DNA of 64,000 nt from contig CP073219.1 of NCBI GenBank assembly GCA_020342235.1, positions 930,001-994,000 of the forward strand. The letters run 5' to 3'. How positions within the stretch are numbered: the first letter of the stretch is position 1; each line of letters opens with the position of its first letter. The stretch is from Saccharomycopsis phalli. Its lineage: Eukaryota; Ascomycota; Saccharomycetes; Ascoideales; Saccharomycopsidaceae. Under the pieces are notes generated by a model, which ran no database searches, had not been told where the DNA came from, and saw nothing but the letters and a program-made list of their open reading frames with translations. Below, in pieces: positions 56,896 to 64,000 of this stretch. The translations under genes and the position numbers were made by a program.

Positions 56896-59800
56896 TTACC
56901 ACTTCTTAAGTCTAATATACAAACCAAGATACGAAATGGCCCTATAGCATACTGTGATAATTGCTAGCAACCAGAACAATTTCTTGTAATTCTTTTTTAT
57001 CTTATAGCCCTCGAGGACTTCTGGCCCGTTATTAAAAATACAGGTGCCATTCCCATAAGAGCCCGGACCGTCAAAACCACAGGTAAACTTCTTCTCATCT
57101 TCAAAGACTATATTGATTGCCGACATGACAGAATAGTAAACAGGACTGACCCAGTTGATTCCCTGAAAGAACGCAGGCATTTGCAACGAAAGGAGTCCCG
57201 ACATAATCACGGCCACACATAAAAACACGGAAATGATATTGATGGCAAAGCCAGTATGATCAAATAGTGTGTTAAATAAAATACCCAATGACTCGCCACA
57301 GTTGACAAGCATTAGTCCTGCATACACAAAGGAAAAGAAAACAGCAGGTGTTCGTGGAAGTCCTACTGCCAAAACAGACAAGAGGGCATAGATAGCGGAC
57401 GAAATAAACTCAAACGGCACTTCAAGAATGAGATACGAAAAGAAAAACGGATTCAAGCCGTAGACTTTGTCCTCATACTCTTCATAAAAAAAGGCCTTTT
57501 CCAATGGATAGACAGCCACATTGTTCAACATTCCAATGAAGTAAAGCGACGACAACTGCTGCACAAGACCAAGAATGTTTGTGATTCCTATAAAGTCCCG
57601 CTTCAATGGAGCGTAGAATAATGCACTGATACCTCCTACTCCAATGGTGTTGAATATCCGCACGAACAAAATGTCCTTGTGTCTGTACACGGTTATAAAC
57701 TGTCGACGAAGGATAAGCGGGAACGCAACGGCAAAAGATGCTGGAACTCTTTCGTAGGCGTTGAAGATTTTCGCAACGTCACCTTCTTTAGCTACTGGTG
57801 CCAGTTCTGAATATATTGGTGACAGTTTCCAGTTATCAATTAGATGGCGCGACCGTTCGATTGTAGTCTTTTCAATCTCGTCATTTCGAGTGTCGACGGA
57901 AACCAAGTCCAAGACAAAGTCTGCAAAATTTGTCAATGGAGGACAGTTGTACCCCAATTTACTGAAGTATCCTTGCATATCTCCCGGAGATCCATTGAAA
58001 ACCACATTTCCGCCCTTGGCAAGAAGCAAAATCTGGCCAAACTTTTCAAACAAATTGTATCGAGGCTGGTGGATGGTCATGATAATTGTGCGTCCCTCGT
58101 TGACGGCCAAATGCTCCAAAATATTGAGAATGTTGGAGGCAGTGAAACTGTCTAAGCCAGAAGTAGGCTCATCTAAAAAGAGCACCTGCGGATCGTTGAG
58201 CAATTGGATTCCAATGGAAACTCTGCGCTTTTCCCCACCAGAGATTCCCTTGACCAACTCCGAGCCGATCATGTTATTTTGACAGTCCTTCAAGCCTAGT
58301 TTTAGAATGATATTCAGAACCCTGGTTTCAATCTCCTCTTTTGAGAGGGATTTAGGAAGTCGCAACTTGGCAGCAAACATAAAAGTCTCCTTTACTGTGA
58401 GAGATGGGAGTAAACTATCGTCATCCTGTAGCACGTATGAGCATATGCTGGACAACAATTGTGGTGTCATTGGATAGCCGTTAAACAAGACGTCACCGCT
58501 ACTGGAGTATTGTGTTACATAGTTGCTCTTCAACTTTCCACAGAGGAAGTTTAGCAATGATGTCTTGCCGCTTCCAGAAGGGCCCATGATTGCGTTGATT
58601 TTATTCTTCTCAAAGAGGCCACTTATGTTTTTTAATATAGGCTTTGGAGCCACGTTTCTGGACCGGTATATTAATGTCTTGAAAGAAAGAGCCGTGACCT
58701 TTACGCTGAGATTGATATCATGGAGCCTGATGGAGATGCATTTAGCCTCATCCACGGAAGAGTCCTTAATTTTGACGGCTTCGCCATCCTCACGAGCAAC
58801 ATTGTCTGATTTCTGCTTGCCCTGTTTGGCGATGGCAATGTCGTTTTTGCGGATGTACAAGAACAAACCGGCAATACCGTAAAAGAGAACAATCCACGCC
58901 AAGGCAACACAGGCAGGGACCTTTATCCAATTGTCCCAGAAGCCAAGCTGTCGGAGGATATCTGTGCCATTGTACTGCAAGCAGCGCGGGTCGTTTGGGT
59001 TGTTGCTAAACGGACAAGCACCAAAAAAGCCCGTGAACTCATTACTCACTGCGAGGCCGTAGGTGTACCATACGTAGCAGAGGTACTTTATCCACCGGAC
59101 GTAAACCGGCATGGTGGTCAAGTTGACAAAGAACCCGCAGCAGTAGGACTGAAGCGTGAAGTTGAGGTTGCCTATGAGGGAGGCGACTGGATAGTCGCGG
59201 GACAACGACACGCTAACCATGGAGAAGCCCATTGCAAGCTGCTGGGTGAGCAAGTTGACTGCCCAGTAGATGAAGAAGCCCTTTGGGCCGTGCTTGATGT
59301 CAAGCATAAAGTAGGTGATGATGGTGAAAACGGTAGGGACGATGAAGTCCTCGGTGATGAACTTGGATATGCGGCGGGCGATGAGAAATCCGGGGACACT
59401 GACGCTATTTTCTGCGCGTTCGCGGTCGAAGATCTTGATGTCCTTGTTGCACAATCTGTATGTTTCAAAGAGCAACATCAAGTAGCCCTGGAGCCCGTTG
59501 ACGTTGTAGAGACACGCTGCCTTGGACCGGATCCCCACAAGGGTCTTGTCAGGTTTGAGAAAGACCCAGCCGAGAATGACTCCGAGGAACACAGCTTCCA
59601 AGAGAAGTGAGAGCGATGTGAGGGGATCTCGGGACGTGAGAAGCAACTCGCGGCGCACGAGGATCAGGACTTCCTTCCATAAGGAGGCCTTTGAGTTGAG
59701 GGAGTTTGGGGTGAGAGTGGATGCGATGGAAGAGGCAGCGGAGTGAGTGCGGAGGAACTTGTGTTGGTTTTCACGCCACAGGAGCTTGAATTTCTCAAAC

Positions 59801-60729
59801 TGGACCATGGTGAGCCTTTCGTTTGCGGCACTGGTGGTGTCTACGCTGGTGATATCAATCAAATGGTCGGCAGGGTTTGCGTTTTTCGGCATCTGGCAGC
59901 CCAACGAGGCAAAGTACCCAACCACCGAGTCGACCCTGCCACAATACACTGGGGTTCCGCGGCTCAAGAGACACAAGTAGTCGAACATGAAGAAGATGTC
60001 CGAGCGAGGCTGGTGGACGCTGAGAACAAACGTGCGGCCGTTTGAGGCGAGCTGCCTGAGGGTCTTGATAAGCACAAATGCCGCGTGGGCGTCCAATCCG
60101 GTGGTGGGCTCGTCCAAGAACAAGATGGACGGGTTGGAAAGAAGCTGGATTCCGACGCTCAAGCGGCGTTTTTCGCCGCCAGACAAGCCCTTGTGCTTGC
60201 GATTGCCGACCAAGGTGTCTCTGCAGTCGCGGAGACCCAACTCGCGGATGATCAGGTCGATAAGCTGCTCCTGCTCGGCAAACAGCATCAGCGAGGATAA
60301 CCGCAAGTTGGCGGCGTACTTCAAGGTCTCGTAGCAGGTCAAGGACTCGATCAAGATATCCTGCTGGATGACATATGCATGTCTGACCGAGTCGATGCTG
60401 GTGTCGCCGTTGTAGGTGATGGTGCCGGATTTCTTCAACTTGGAGTTGTTGATGGAGGACCGTTGCGCCAAGGTGTTGAGCAACGTGGTTTTCCCCGAGC
60501 CGGAGCCGCCTACAATAGCCAAAATCTTGCCCTTGGGCAAGTGGAAGCTGATGTGGTCGAGAATGACCTTGTTTTCCGCCGGGGCCTCGACGTCACCTTT
60601 GGCCAACTTTAGCTTTGGGTGTCTGAGACCAATGGTCAAGTCCTCGACGTGCAACGACACCGAATCGACGCTGCCGAACTTCAAGTCCGCGACGTGATCC
60701 ACCTCGCTGGCTTTTATGTCATCACTCAT
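56896..60729 (-). CDS. YOL075C: Full-length ABCG transporter, YOL075C-like
   Basis: A 1277 aa full-size ABC transporter with NBD-TMD-NBD-TMD order, each half of the WHITE/ABCG type. NBD1: Walker A GGSGSGKTT at about 74-82, signature LSGGEKRRLS, Walker B ILFLDEPTTGLD. NBD2: GPSGSGKTS, ISGGEKRRVS, VLFLDEPTSGLD. Each TMD has about six helices. The closest match I know is S. cerevisiae YOL075C (1294 aa), which is distinct from the PDR-type pumps because its signature and Walker motifs are canonical in both halves. The substrate is unknown; a role in lipid or drug efflux is possible. The promoter carries two TCCGCGGA sites and an 11 bp repeat array. Confidence 0.92.
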   Translation of the reverse strand: MSDDIKASEVDHVADLKFGSVDSVSLHVEDLTIGLRHPKLKLAKGDVEAPAENKVILDHISFHLPKGKILAIVGGSGSGKTTLLNTLAQRSSINNSKLKKSGTITYNGDTSIDSVRHAYVIQQDILIESLTCYETLKYAANLRLSSLMLFAEQEQLIDLIIRELGLRDCRDTLVGNRKHKGLSGGEKRRLSVGIQLLSNPSILFLDEPTTGLDAHAAFVLIKTLRQLASNGRTFVLSVHQPRSDIFFMFDYLCLLSRGTPVYCGRVDSVVGYFASLGCQMPKNANPADHLIDITSVDTTSAANERLTMVQFEKFKLLWRENQHKFLRTHSAASSIASTLTPNSLNSKASLWKEVLILVRRELLLTSRDPLTSLSLLLEAVFLGVILGWVFLKPDKTLVGIRSKAACLYNVNGLQGYLMLLFETYRLCNKDIKIFDRERAENSVSVPGFLIARRISKFITEDFIVPTVFTIITYFMLDIKHGPKGFFIYWAVNLLTQQLAMGFSMVSVSLSRDYPVASLIGNLNFTLQSYCCGFFVNLTTMPVYVRWIKYLCYVWYTYGLAVSNEFTGFFGACPFSNNPNDPRCLQYNGTDILRQLGFWDNWIKVPACVALAWIVLFYGIAGLFLYIRKNDIAIAKQGKQKSDNVAREDGEAVKIKDSSVDEAKCISIRLHDINLSVKVTALSFKTLIYRSRNVAPKPILKNISGLFEKNKINAIMGPSGSGKTSLLNFLCGKLKSNYVTQYSSSGDVLFNGYPMTPQLLSSICSYVLQDDDSLLPSLTVKETFMFAAKLRLPKSLSKEEIETRVLNIILKLGLKDCQNNMIGSELVKGISGGEKRRVSIGIQLLNDPQVLFLDEPTSGLDSFTASNILNILEHLAVNEGRTIIMTIHQPRYNLFEKFGQILLLAKGGNVVFNGSPGDMQGYFSKLGYNCPPLTNFADFVLDLVSVDTRNDEIEKTTIERSRHLIDNWKLSPIYSELAPVAKEGDVAKIFNAYERVPASFAVAFPLILRRQFITVYRHKDILFVRIFNTIGVGGISALFYAPLKRDFIGITNILGLVQQLSSLYFIGMLNNVAVYPLEKAFFYEEYEDKVYGLNPFFFSYLILEVPFEFISSAIYALLSVLAVGLPRTPAVFFSFVYAGLMLVNCGESLGILFNTLFDHTGFAINIISVFLCVAVIMSGLLSLQMPAFFQGINWVSPVYYSVMSAINIVFEDEKKFTCGFDGPGSYGNGTCIFNNGPEVLEGYKIKKNYKKLFWLLAIITVCYRAISYLGLYIRLKKW

Positions 60730-60954
60730 GGGCCGTTGATGTGTTTCTGTTTTTTCCTAGGCGGGATTGCGAGTATAAATGCAGTTTCTCCCCCACCGGT
60801 ATACATGACCGTGCAGACGCCCAAGGCGTGAGAACGAGCCATATGAGGCTTTCTTGAGGTGTGGTATGGACTGGTCTGGAATAAACTAGTACGAGTATCC
60901 ATGCGGACCTGTCAAGGCTGTCATTTATCCTGGGTCTGCCCAAAGCCCAGACGT

Positions 60955-60962
60955 TCCGCGGA
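60955..60962. promoter_or_regulatory. Pleiotropic drug response-type element 1 (TCCGCGGA)
   Basis: Perfect palindrome identical to the Pdr1/Pdr3 response element of S. cerevisiae, 226 bp upstream of the ABC transporter ATG. The regulator in this species is unknown. Confidence 0.6.
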
Positions 60963-60983
60963 GCCGCGCATGCAGCTGGCCGT

Positions 60984-60991
60984 TCCGCGGA
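60984..60991. promoter_or_regulatory. Pleiotropic drug response-type element 2 (TCCGCGGA)
   Basis: Second perfect copy, 29 bp (nearly three helical turns) from the first. Flanks are also alike (gttccgcgga in both). Confidence 0.6.
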
Positions 60992-61102
60992 CCCTGTGGA
61001 CTTTGCGTGCTCTGATTGGCTCTCGTGGGTTGGCTAGGTTGACTGGCTGTAAAGCAGTTGAGGAAGAAATGAGCCAGGGGTTACGGGTCAACGACCCTAC
61101 GC

Positions 61103-61206
61103 TAAAACCATGGGTCAAAACCATGGGCCAAAAACCAGGCCAAAACCAGGTCAAAACCAGGTCAAAACCAGGCCAAAAACCAGGCCAAAAACCACACCAA
61201 AAACTC
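61103..61206. repeat. About 11 bp tandem repeat upstream of the ABC transporter
   Basis: Eight or nine units of the form caaaaccaggt / caaaaaccaggc; the first two read ccatggg instead of ccagg. The 11 bp period is close to one helical turn. Confidence 0.85.
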
Positions 61207-61325
61207 CGCCTCAAGCTATGGAAATTGCCGTGTTGATTTTTCACCACATACCACTGCCAGCCGGCAAGGCTACCTACTAAAACACTCGACACGCTACAGG
61301 CCAATTCTAATTGTACATTAACCAT

Positions 61326-62270
61326 CTATTTCACCAAAATATTCACCAAGTCCGGGTCGATACTCTCCAACCTGTCGTCGACGTCCATATCGGACTCTTC
61401 GTCATACCCCTGGTCGTCGTCGTCCTCGTCTGTATTGAGAAACTCGCTAGGAAAGTCGTGCAAGAGCGACTGCCTGGTTTTCTCCTGGAATATGTCTATG
61501 CTGTGGGGGAAAACATTGGCGATAATCTCGCCATATGGGTAGTGGTAAAACGACCGTTGTGCAGGAGGGGGAGGCTGCGGCTGGGCGACTTGTGGCGGGG
61601 CTATTTGCGGCTTGGCTGGCTGGATGCTCGGCTTGACCACCATCGGCTGGATGACCGGCACCTGATACACCTGGGGCTGTATATTGTACTGTTTCTTGAC
61701 CACTGGCCTCGAGTTCATTGTATGCTTGAGTGCATGCGCGTGACTCTTTGGCGCACTGCCTGAGTTAGAGGCACTGTCCCGCGCGGCCCTGATGCTTGCG
61801 TTGTTGGACTGGCTCTCGATTGTAGAGTTGATGAACGTAGACCCCGCGACTTTTTTCTTTTCTGGCGTCGGCGGCACCGGAGGCAGAGCCACAGACACGT
61901 CCGCCAGCCGCTCGGGCGACTCCTTCGGCTCGCTGGGGCTCGCCGACCCCATGCTCATGTACTTGAGTCCACTCGAGTGCCGGTTCACCACACCATTGGT
62001 CTTCTCGAGGTACACGCACTCGTAGTTGGTCTTGAAGCAGTTGAGGCACAACGGCTTGTGCTTTGTGCACTTTTTCTTCAATTTCTTACACCGCTGACAC
62101 GAGTTGGTCGCCTCGACGTTCTGCCCAGTGTCGTCCTTTTGCACGATCTTTTCAAACGAGTCGATAAGCGCCTGGTCGCGCGTGATGTTCGACACGTCCC
62201 GGATATTAATCAGCGTGTTCTCGTCGTCGGTCAGCCCGGACATTTGCCCAATTTTACTCTCCTCCGTCAT
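61326..62270 (-). CDS. Small Zn2Cys6 zinc-cluster protein
   Basis: A 314 aa protein with a Zn(II)2Cys6 binuclear cluster at C58, C61, C68, C75, C78 and C85 (spacing 2-6-6-2-6), with basic residues between (CQRCKKLKKKC), the fungal DNA-binding module. The N-terminus is short and acidic. After the cluster come a Ser-rich region, a Pro/Gln-rich region (about 200-245) and an acidic tail with Asp/Glu runs ending IDPDLVNILVK, a plausible activation domain. It lacks the middle homology domain and is far smaller than most members. I do not recognise a specific orthologue. The ATG at 62270 is used. Arranged head-to-tail with ARG8 and the ABC transporter, all on the minus strand. Confidence 0.82.
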   Translation of the reverse strand: MTEESKIGQMSGLTDDENTLINIRDVSNITRDQALIDSFEKIVQKDDTGQNVEATNSCQRCKKLKKKCTKHKPLCLNCFKTNYECVYLEKTNGVVNRHSSGLKYMSMGSASPSEPKESPERLADVSVALPPVPPTPEKKKVAGSTFINSTIESQSNNASIRAARDSASNSGSAPKSHAHALKHTMNSRPVVKKQYNIQPQVYQVPVIQPMVVKPSIQPAKPQIAPPQVAQPQPPPPAQRSFYHYPYGEIIANVFPHSIDIFQEKTRQSLLHDFPSEFLNTDEDDDDQGYDEESDMDVDDRLESIDPDLVNILVK

Positions 62271-62315
62271 CACTCCAGCCTCTGCTGCTCGCAACTCTCA
62301 ACCCTACGTACAGGC

Positions 62316-62322
62316 CGGGTAA
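62316..62322 (+). promoter_or_regulatory. Reb1-type motif upstream of the Zn2Cys6 gene
   Basis: CGGGTAA within ggccgggtaatg, 46 bp before the Zn2Cys6 ATG, in the 97 bp gap after the ARG8 stop codon. Confidence 0.45.
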
Positions 62323-62367
62323 TGACAGGGCTTCTACAAAAAACTGGCATTGCATATGGCACTCTCA

Positions 62368-63633
62368 CTATACACCTGCACGATACACCCGCGCAACCGC
62401 CTGCGCAAACAACGCCAAACCTTGCTCGAGAATCTCGTCCTCAATCGTCAAAGCAGGTACAAACCGCACCACGTTGCCTCCTGCGCTAATAACAATTAAC
62501 CCTAACTCCCGCGCCGCATCGATAACCGCGCCTGGCGCCTCCGCAAACTGCACCCCCAAAAGTAAGCCCTGGCCCCGTACATCCACAATATGCTCAGGGT
62601 ACTGCTCTTGAAGGTTGCGGAGCCCTTGCACAAGCACCCGCGACTTGCGCTCCACCTCCGCCAAAAAGCCCTCGTTGGCAATCTCAGAAAGCACATACGA
62701 CGCCACCCGGGCCCCAAGCGGATTGCCCCCGTATGTCGTGCCGTGATCCCCAACAGCCAACGCCTGCTCGACCTCGGGCGTCACCAACGTCGCAGCAATA
62801 GGATACCCGTTTCCTAGAGCTTTTGCTGTGGTGAAAATATCAGGGTGCGCCTCCTTTGGCAAGCTGGAGTGCGCCCACAACTTTCCCGTACGTCCCAACC
62901 CACACTGGATCTCGTCATAGATCAAAAGCGCCCCGTGCTCGCGGGCAAGGGCTCGCAACCCGACAAGGAAGCCAGGGTCCACCTGGATGACTCCGCCTTC
63001 GCCCTGGATCGGCTCAATGATAATCGCTGCGGTTTTGTCGCTGATGTTCGCCCGCACAGAGTCCAAGTCGTGGATCTGGCTTACTCTTGTGCCGGGAATA
63101 AGCGGGGCAAAAGGCTGCTGGTACTTTGGGTTGGGAGTCACCGACAACGTGCCCATGGTGCGTCCATGGAACCCGTTCTGGAACGAGATGATCTCGGACT
63201 TTTCCGGATCCAGGGCCTTGCCGTACTTCCGGGCAAACTTCAAGGCCGCCTCGTTCGCCTCGGTGCCGCTATTGGAAAGAAACACATTCAGCACCCGCGA
63301 CATTCCGTCATGAGCCCTGGTGGCCTCGACCAACTCACGTGCGAGTCTCGACGTCCAGAGGTTGTGGAAGAGATTTGACGAGTGGATCAATTGGCCAGCC
63401 TGGTCAGCAAGAATCTGCTGCACCTTCTCGTTCGCATGACCAAGGGCCGTGACTGCGATTCCCGAGCTAAAGTCGATGTAGCGATTCCCGTCAACGTCCC
63501 AAAGCTGGGCGTTTTTGCCGCGTTGCAACACAATTCCCGGTCGCGAGTACGTGGTGACATTGTACGACGCATTTTCGCTGAGAAATTTCGAAGCGTTTCG
63601 AAGCGAAGAGAGATGTCTAGCGTGCTTCATCAT
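62368..63633 (-). CDS. ARG8: Acetylornithine aminotransferase, mitochondrial
   Basis: A 421 aa class III PLP-dependent aminotransferase (yeast Arg8 423 aa), which converts N-acetylglutamate semialdehyde to N-acetylornithine in mitochondrial arginine synthesis. The N-terminus MMKHARHLSSLRNASKFLS is a mitochondrial presequence. Family elements: WDVDGNRYIDFSSGIAVTALGH, NSGTEANEAALKFAR, SFQNGFHGRTMGTLSVT, EPIQGEGGV, LLIYDEIQCGLGRTGKLWAH, TTAKALGNGYPI (PLP lysine) and HGTTYGGNPLG. Two adjacent ATGs (63633, 63630) exist; the open frame above starts from TTG. GC-rich third positions suggest good expression, and leucine codons are TTG, CTT and CTC, with a single CTG seen in KAxDPEK. Divergent from the MRPL25-like gene with 184 bp between starts and a Reb1-type site between them. 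Confidence 0.95.
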   Translation of the reverse strand: MMKHARHLSSLRNASKFLSENASYNVTTYSRPGIVLQRGKNAQLWDVDGNRYIDFSSGIAVTALGHANEKVQQILADQAGQLIHSSNLFHNLWTSRLARELVEATRAHDGMSRVLNVFLSNSGTEANEAALKFARKYGKALDPEKSEIISFQNGFHGRTMGTLSVTPNPKYQQPFAPLIPGTRVSQIHDLDSVRANISDKTAAIIIEPIQGEGGVIQVDPGFLVGLRALAREHGALLIYDEIQCGLGRTGKLWAHSSLPKEAHPDIFTTAKALGNGYPIAATLVTPEVEQALAVGDHGTTYGGNPLGARVASYVLSEIANEGFLAEVERKSRVLVQGLRNLQEQYPEHIVDVRGQGLLLGVQFAEAPGAVIDAARELGLIVISAGGNVVRFVPALTIEDEILEQGLALFAQAVARVYRAGV

Positions 63634-63715
63634 GGTTGCAAGCTGAATCAATGGCTGAAGAATTAGTCATATGCATGGCGTGGTATGTGGTAGGGTAAGA
63701 TGATTAACGTCATTC

Positions 63716-63722
63716 CGGGTAA
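63716..63722 (+). promoter_or_regulatory. Reb1-type motif in the ARG8/MRPL25-like divergent promoter
   Basis: CGGGTAA within ttccgggtaagc, about 83 bp from the ARG8 ATG and 96 bp from the MRPL25-like ATG. Confidence 0.45.
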
Positions 63723-63817
63723 GCCATGATTGATGCCTTGTGGCCGGGCAACTCTTCTGGACATCTGGACCTCGCATCCAGACATTTTTCGTTTTTTCAA
63801 ACCACCAACAAGTCAAC

Positions 63818-64000
63818 ATGAGACCGACGCTTGGATTGTTGACCAATAATACCGCAGTGTATGAGCAGCTACCGTTGATTTTGCGCAACTTCTTCCAGAA
63901 GCACTTGCCTGCGACATATGTCAAGTACAACGACAAGCCAGGGTTGACTACCGACGCCAACGCCAATCCGTTTTTGCCAAACAAGCATCCAGTGACGAAT
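63818..64000 (+). CDS. MRPL25: Mitochondrial large-subunit ribosomal protein mL59 (Mrpl25-like), partial
   Basis: The frame starts at an ATG and runs off the right edge after 61 codons. LPLILRNFFQKHLPATYVKY followed by ANANPFLPNKHPVTN resembles yeast Mrpl25 as I recall it (LPLKLKSFFQRY, then INANPFLPNKHPVT), a component of the mitochondrial large ribosomal subunit. In yeast this protein has about 157 aa, so around 60% of the gene lies outside the window. The assignment rests on this short N-terminal match. Confidence 0.75.
   Translation, partial: MRPTLGLLTNNTAVYEQLPLILRNFFQKHLPATYVKYNDKPGLTTDANANPFLPNKHPVTN

Larger units (their letters stand above)
60730..61325. promoter_or_regulatory. ABC transporter promoter region
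   Basis: No gene is supported. It holds paired TCCGCGGA sites (60955-60962, 60984-60991) and the CAAAACCAGG repeat array (61103-61206). The 3' flank of the Zn2Cys6 gene starts at 61325. Confidence 0.7.

Overview
This 64 kb window is nuclear chromosomal DNA of a budding yeast, gene dense and almost intron free. It very probably belongs to the CTG-Ser clade. In the secreted aspartyl protease (33258-34526, minus) the first catalytic motif, normally DTGSSDLW, has CTG at its first serine. The cytosolic leucyl-tRNA synthetase has CTG where budding yeast Cdc60 has alanine in YYDAF, which fits serine better than leucine. CTG is also nearly absent from strongly expressed genes such as SUP35. Three candidate introns are very short (43, 50 and 66 nt), with GT..AG ends and yeast-like branch sites.

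Layout, left to right: 3' end of an ENA sodium P-type ATPase; GLO3 ArfGAP; ULP2 SUMO protease (spliced N-terminus proposed); SSM4/DOA10 E3 ligase divergent from the small APC/C subunit gene CDC26; a YIA6-type mitochondrial NAD+ carrier; cohesin subunit IRR1/SCC3; a tandem pair of Dal5-type MFS transporters with long upstream regions; an unrecognised coiled-coil protein; SUP35 (eRF3) with a prion-like N-terminus; an Hsp31/DJ-1-type protein lacking the catalytic cysteine; CDC60; a repeat-rich promoter region and PEX14; a secreted aspartyl protease; a two-exon LYAR-type zinc-finger gene; an Hpa3-like acetyltransferase; ELP2; VPS3; an unrecognised basic, probably mitochondrial protein; SEC8; cohesin kleisin MCD1; SNF2 with a 5' intron; a 1.4 kb stretch with diverged repeats; a full-length ABCG transporter like YOL075C; a small Zn2Cys6 protein; ARG8; and the start of a mitochondrial ribosomal protein like MRPL25.

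The genes are mostly unlinked housekeeping functions, and I see no biosynthetic cluster, virus-like element, tRNA gene or CRISPR array. Two themes recur. First, a Reb1-type motif CGGGTAA lies in many promoters. Second, short-period minisatellites occur both in coding sequence (SSM4, SUP35, VPS3, SNF2) and in promoters (GLO3, PEX14, the ABC transporter). The most notable points are two perfect TCCGCGGA drug-response-type sites upstream of the ABC transporter, the Cys-to-Gly change in the Hsp31-like protein, the pentapeptide-repeat tail of SNF2, and the genes whose N-termini appear only after splicing.
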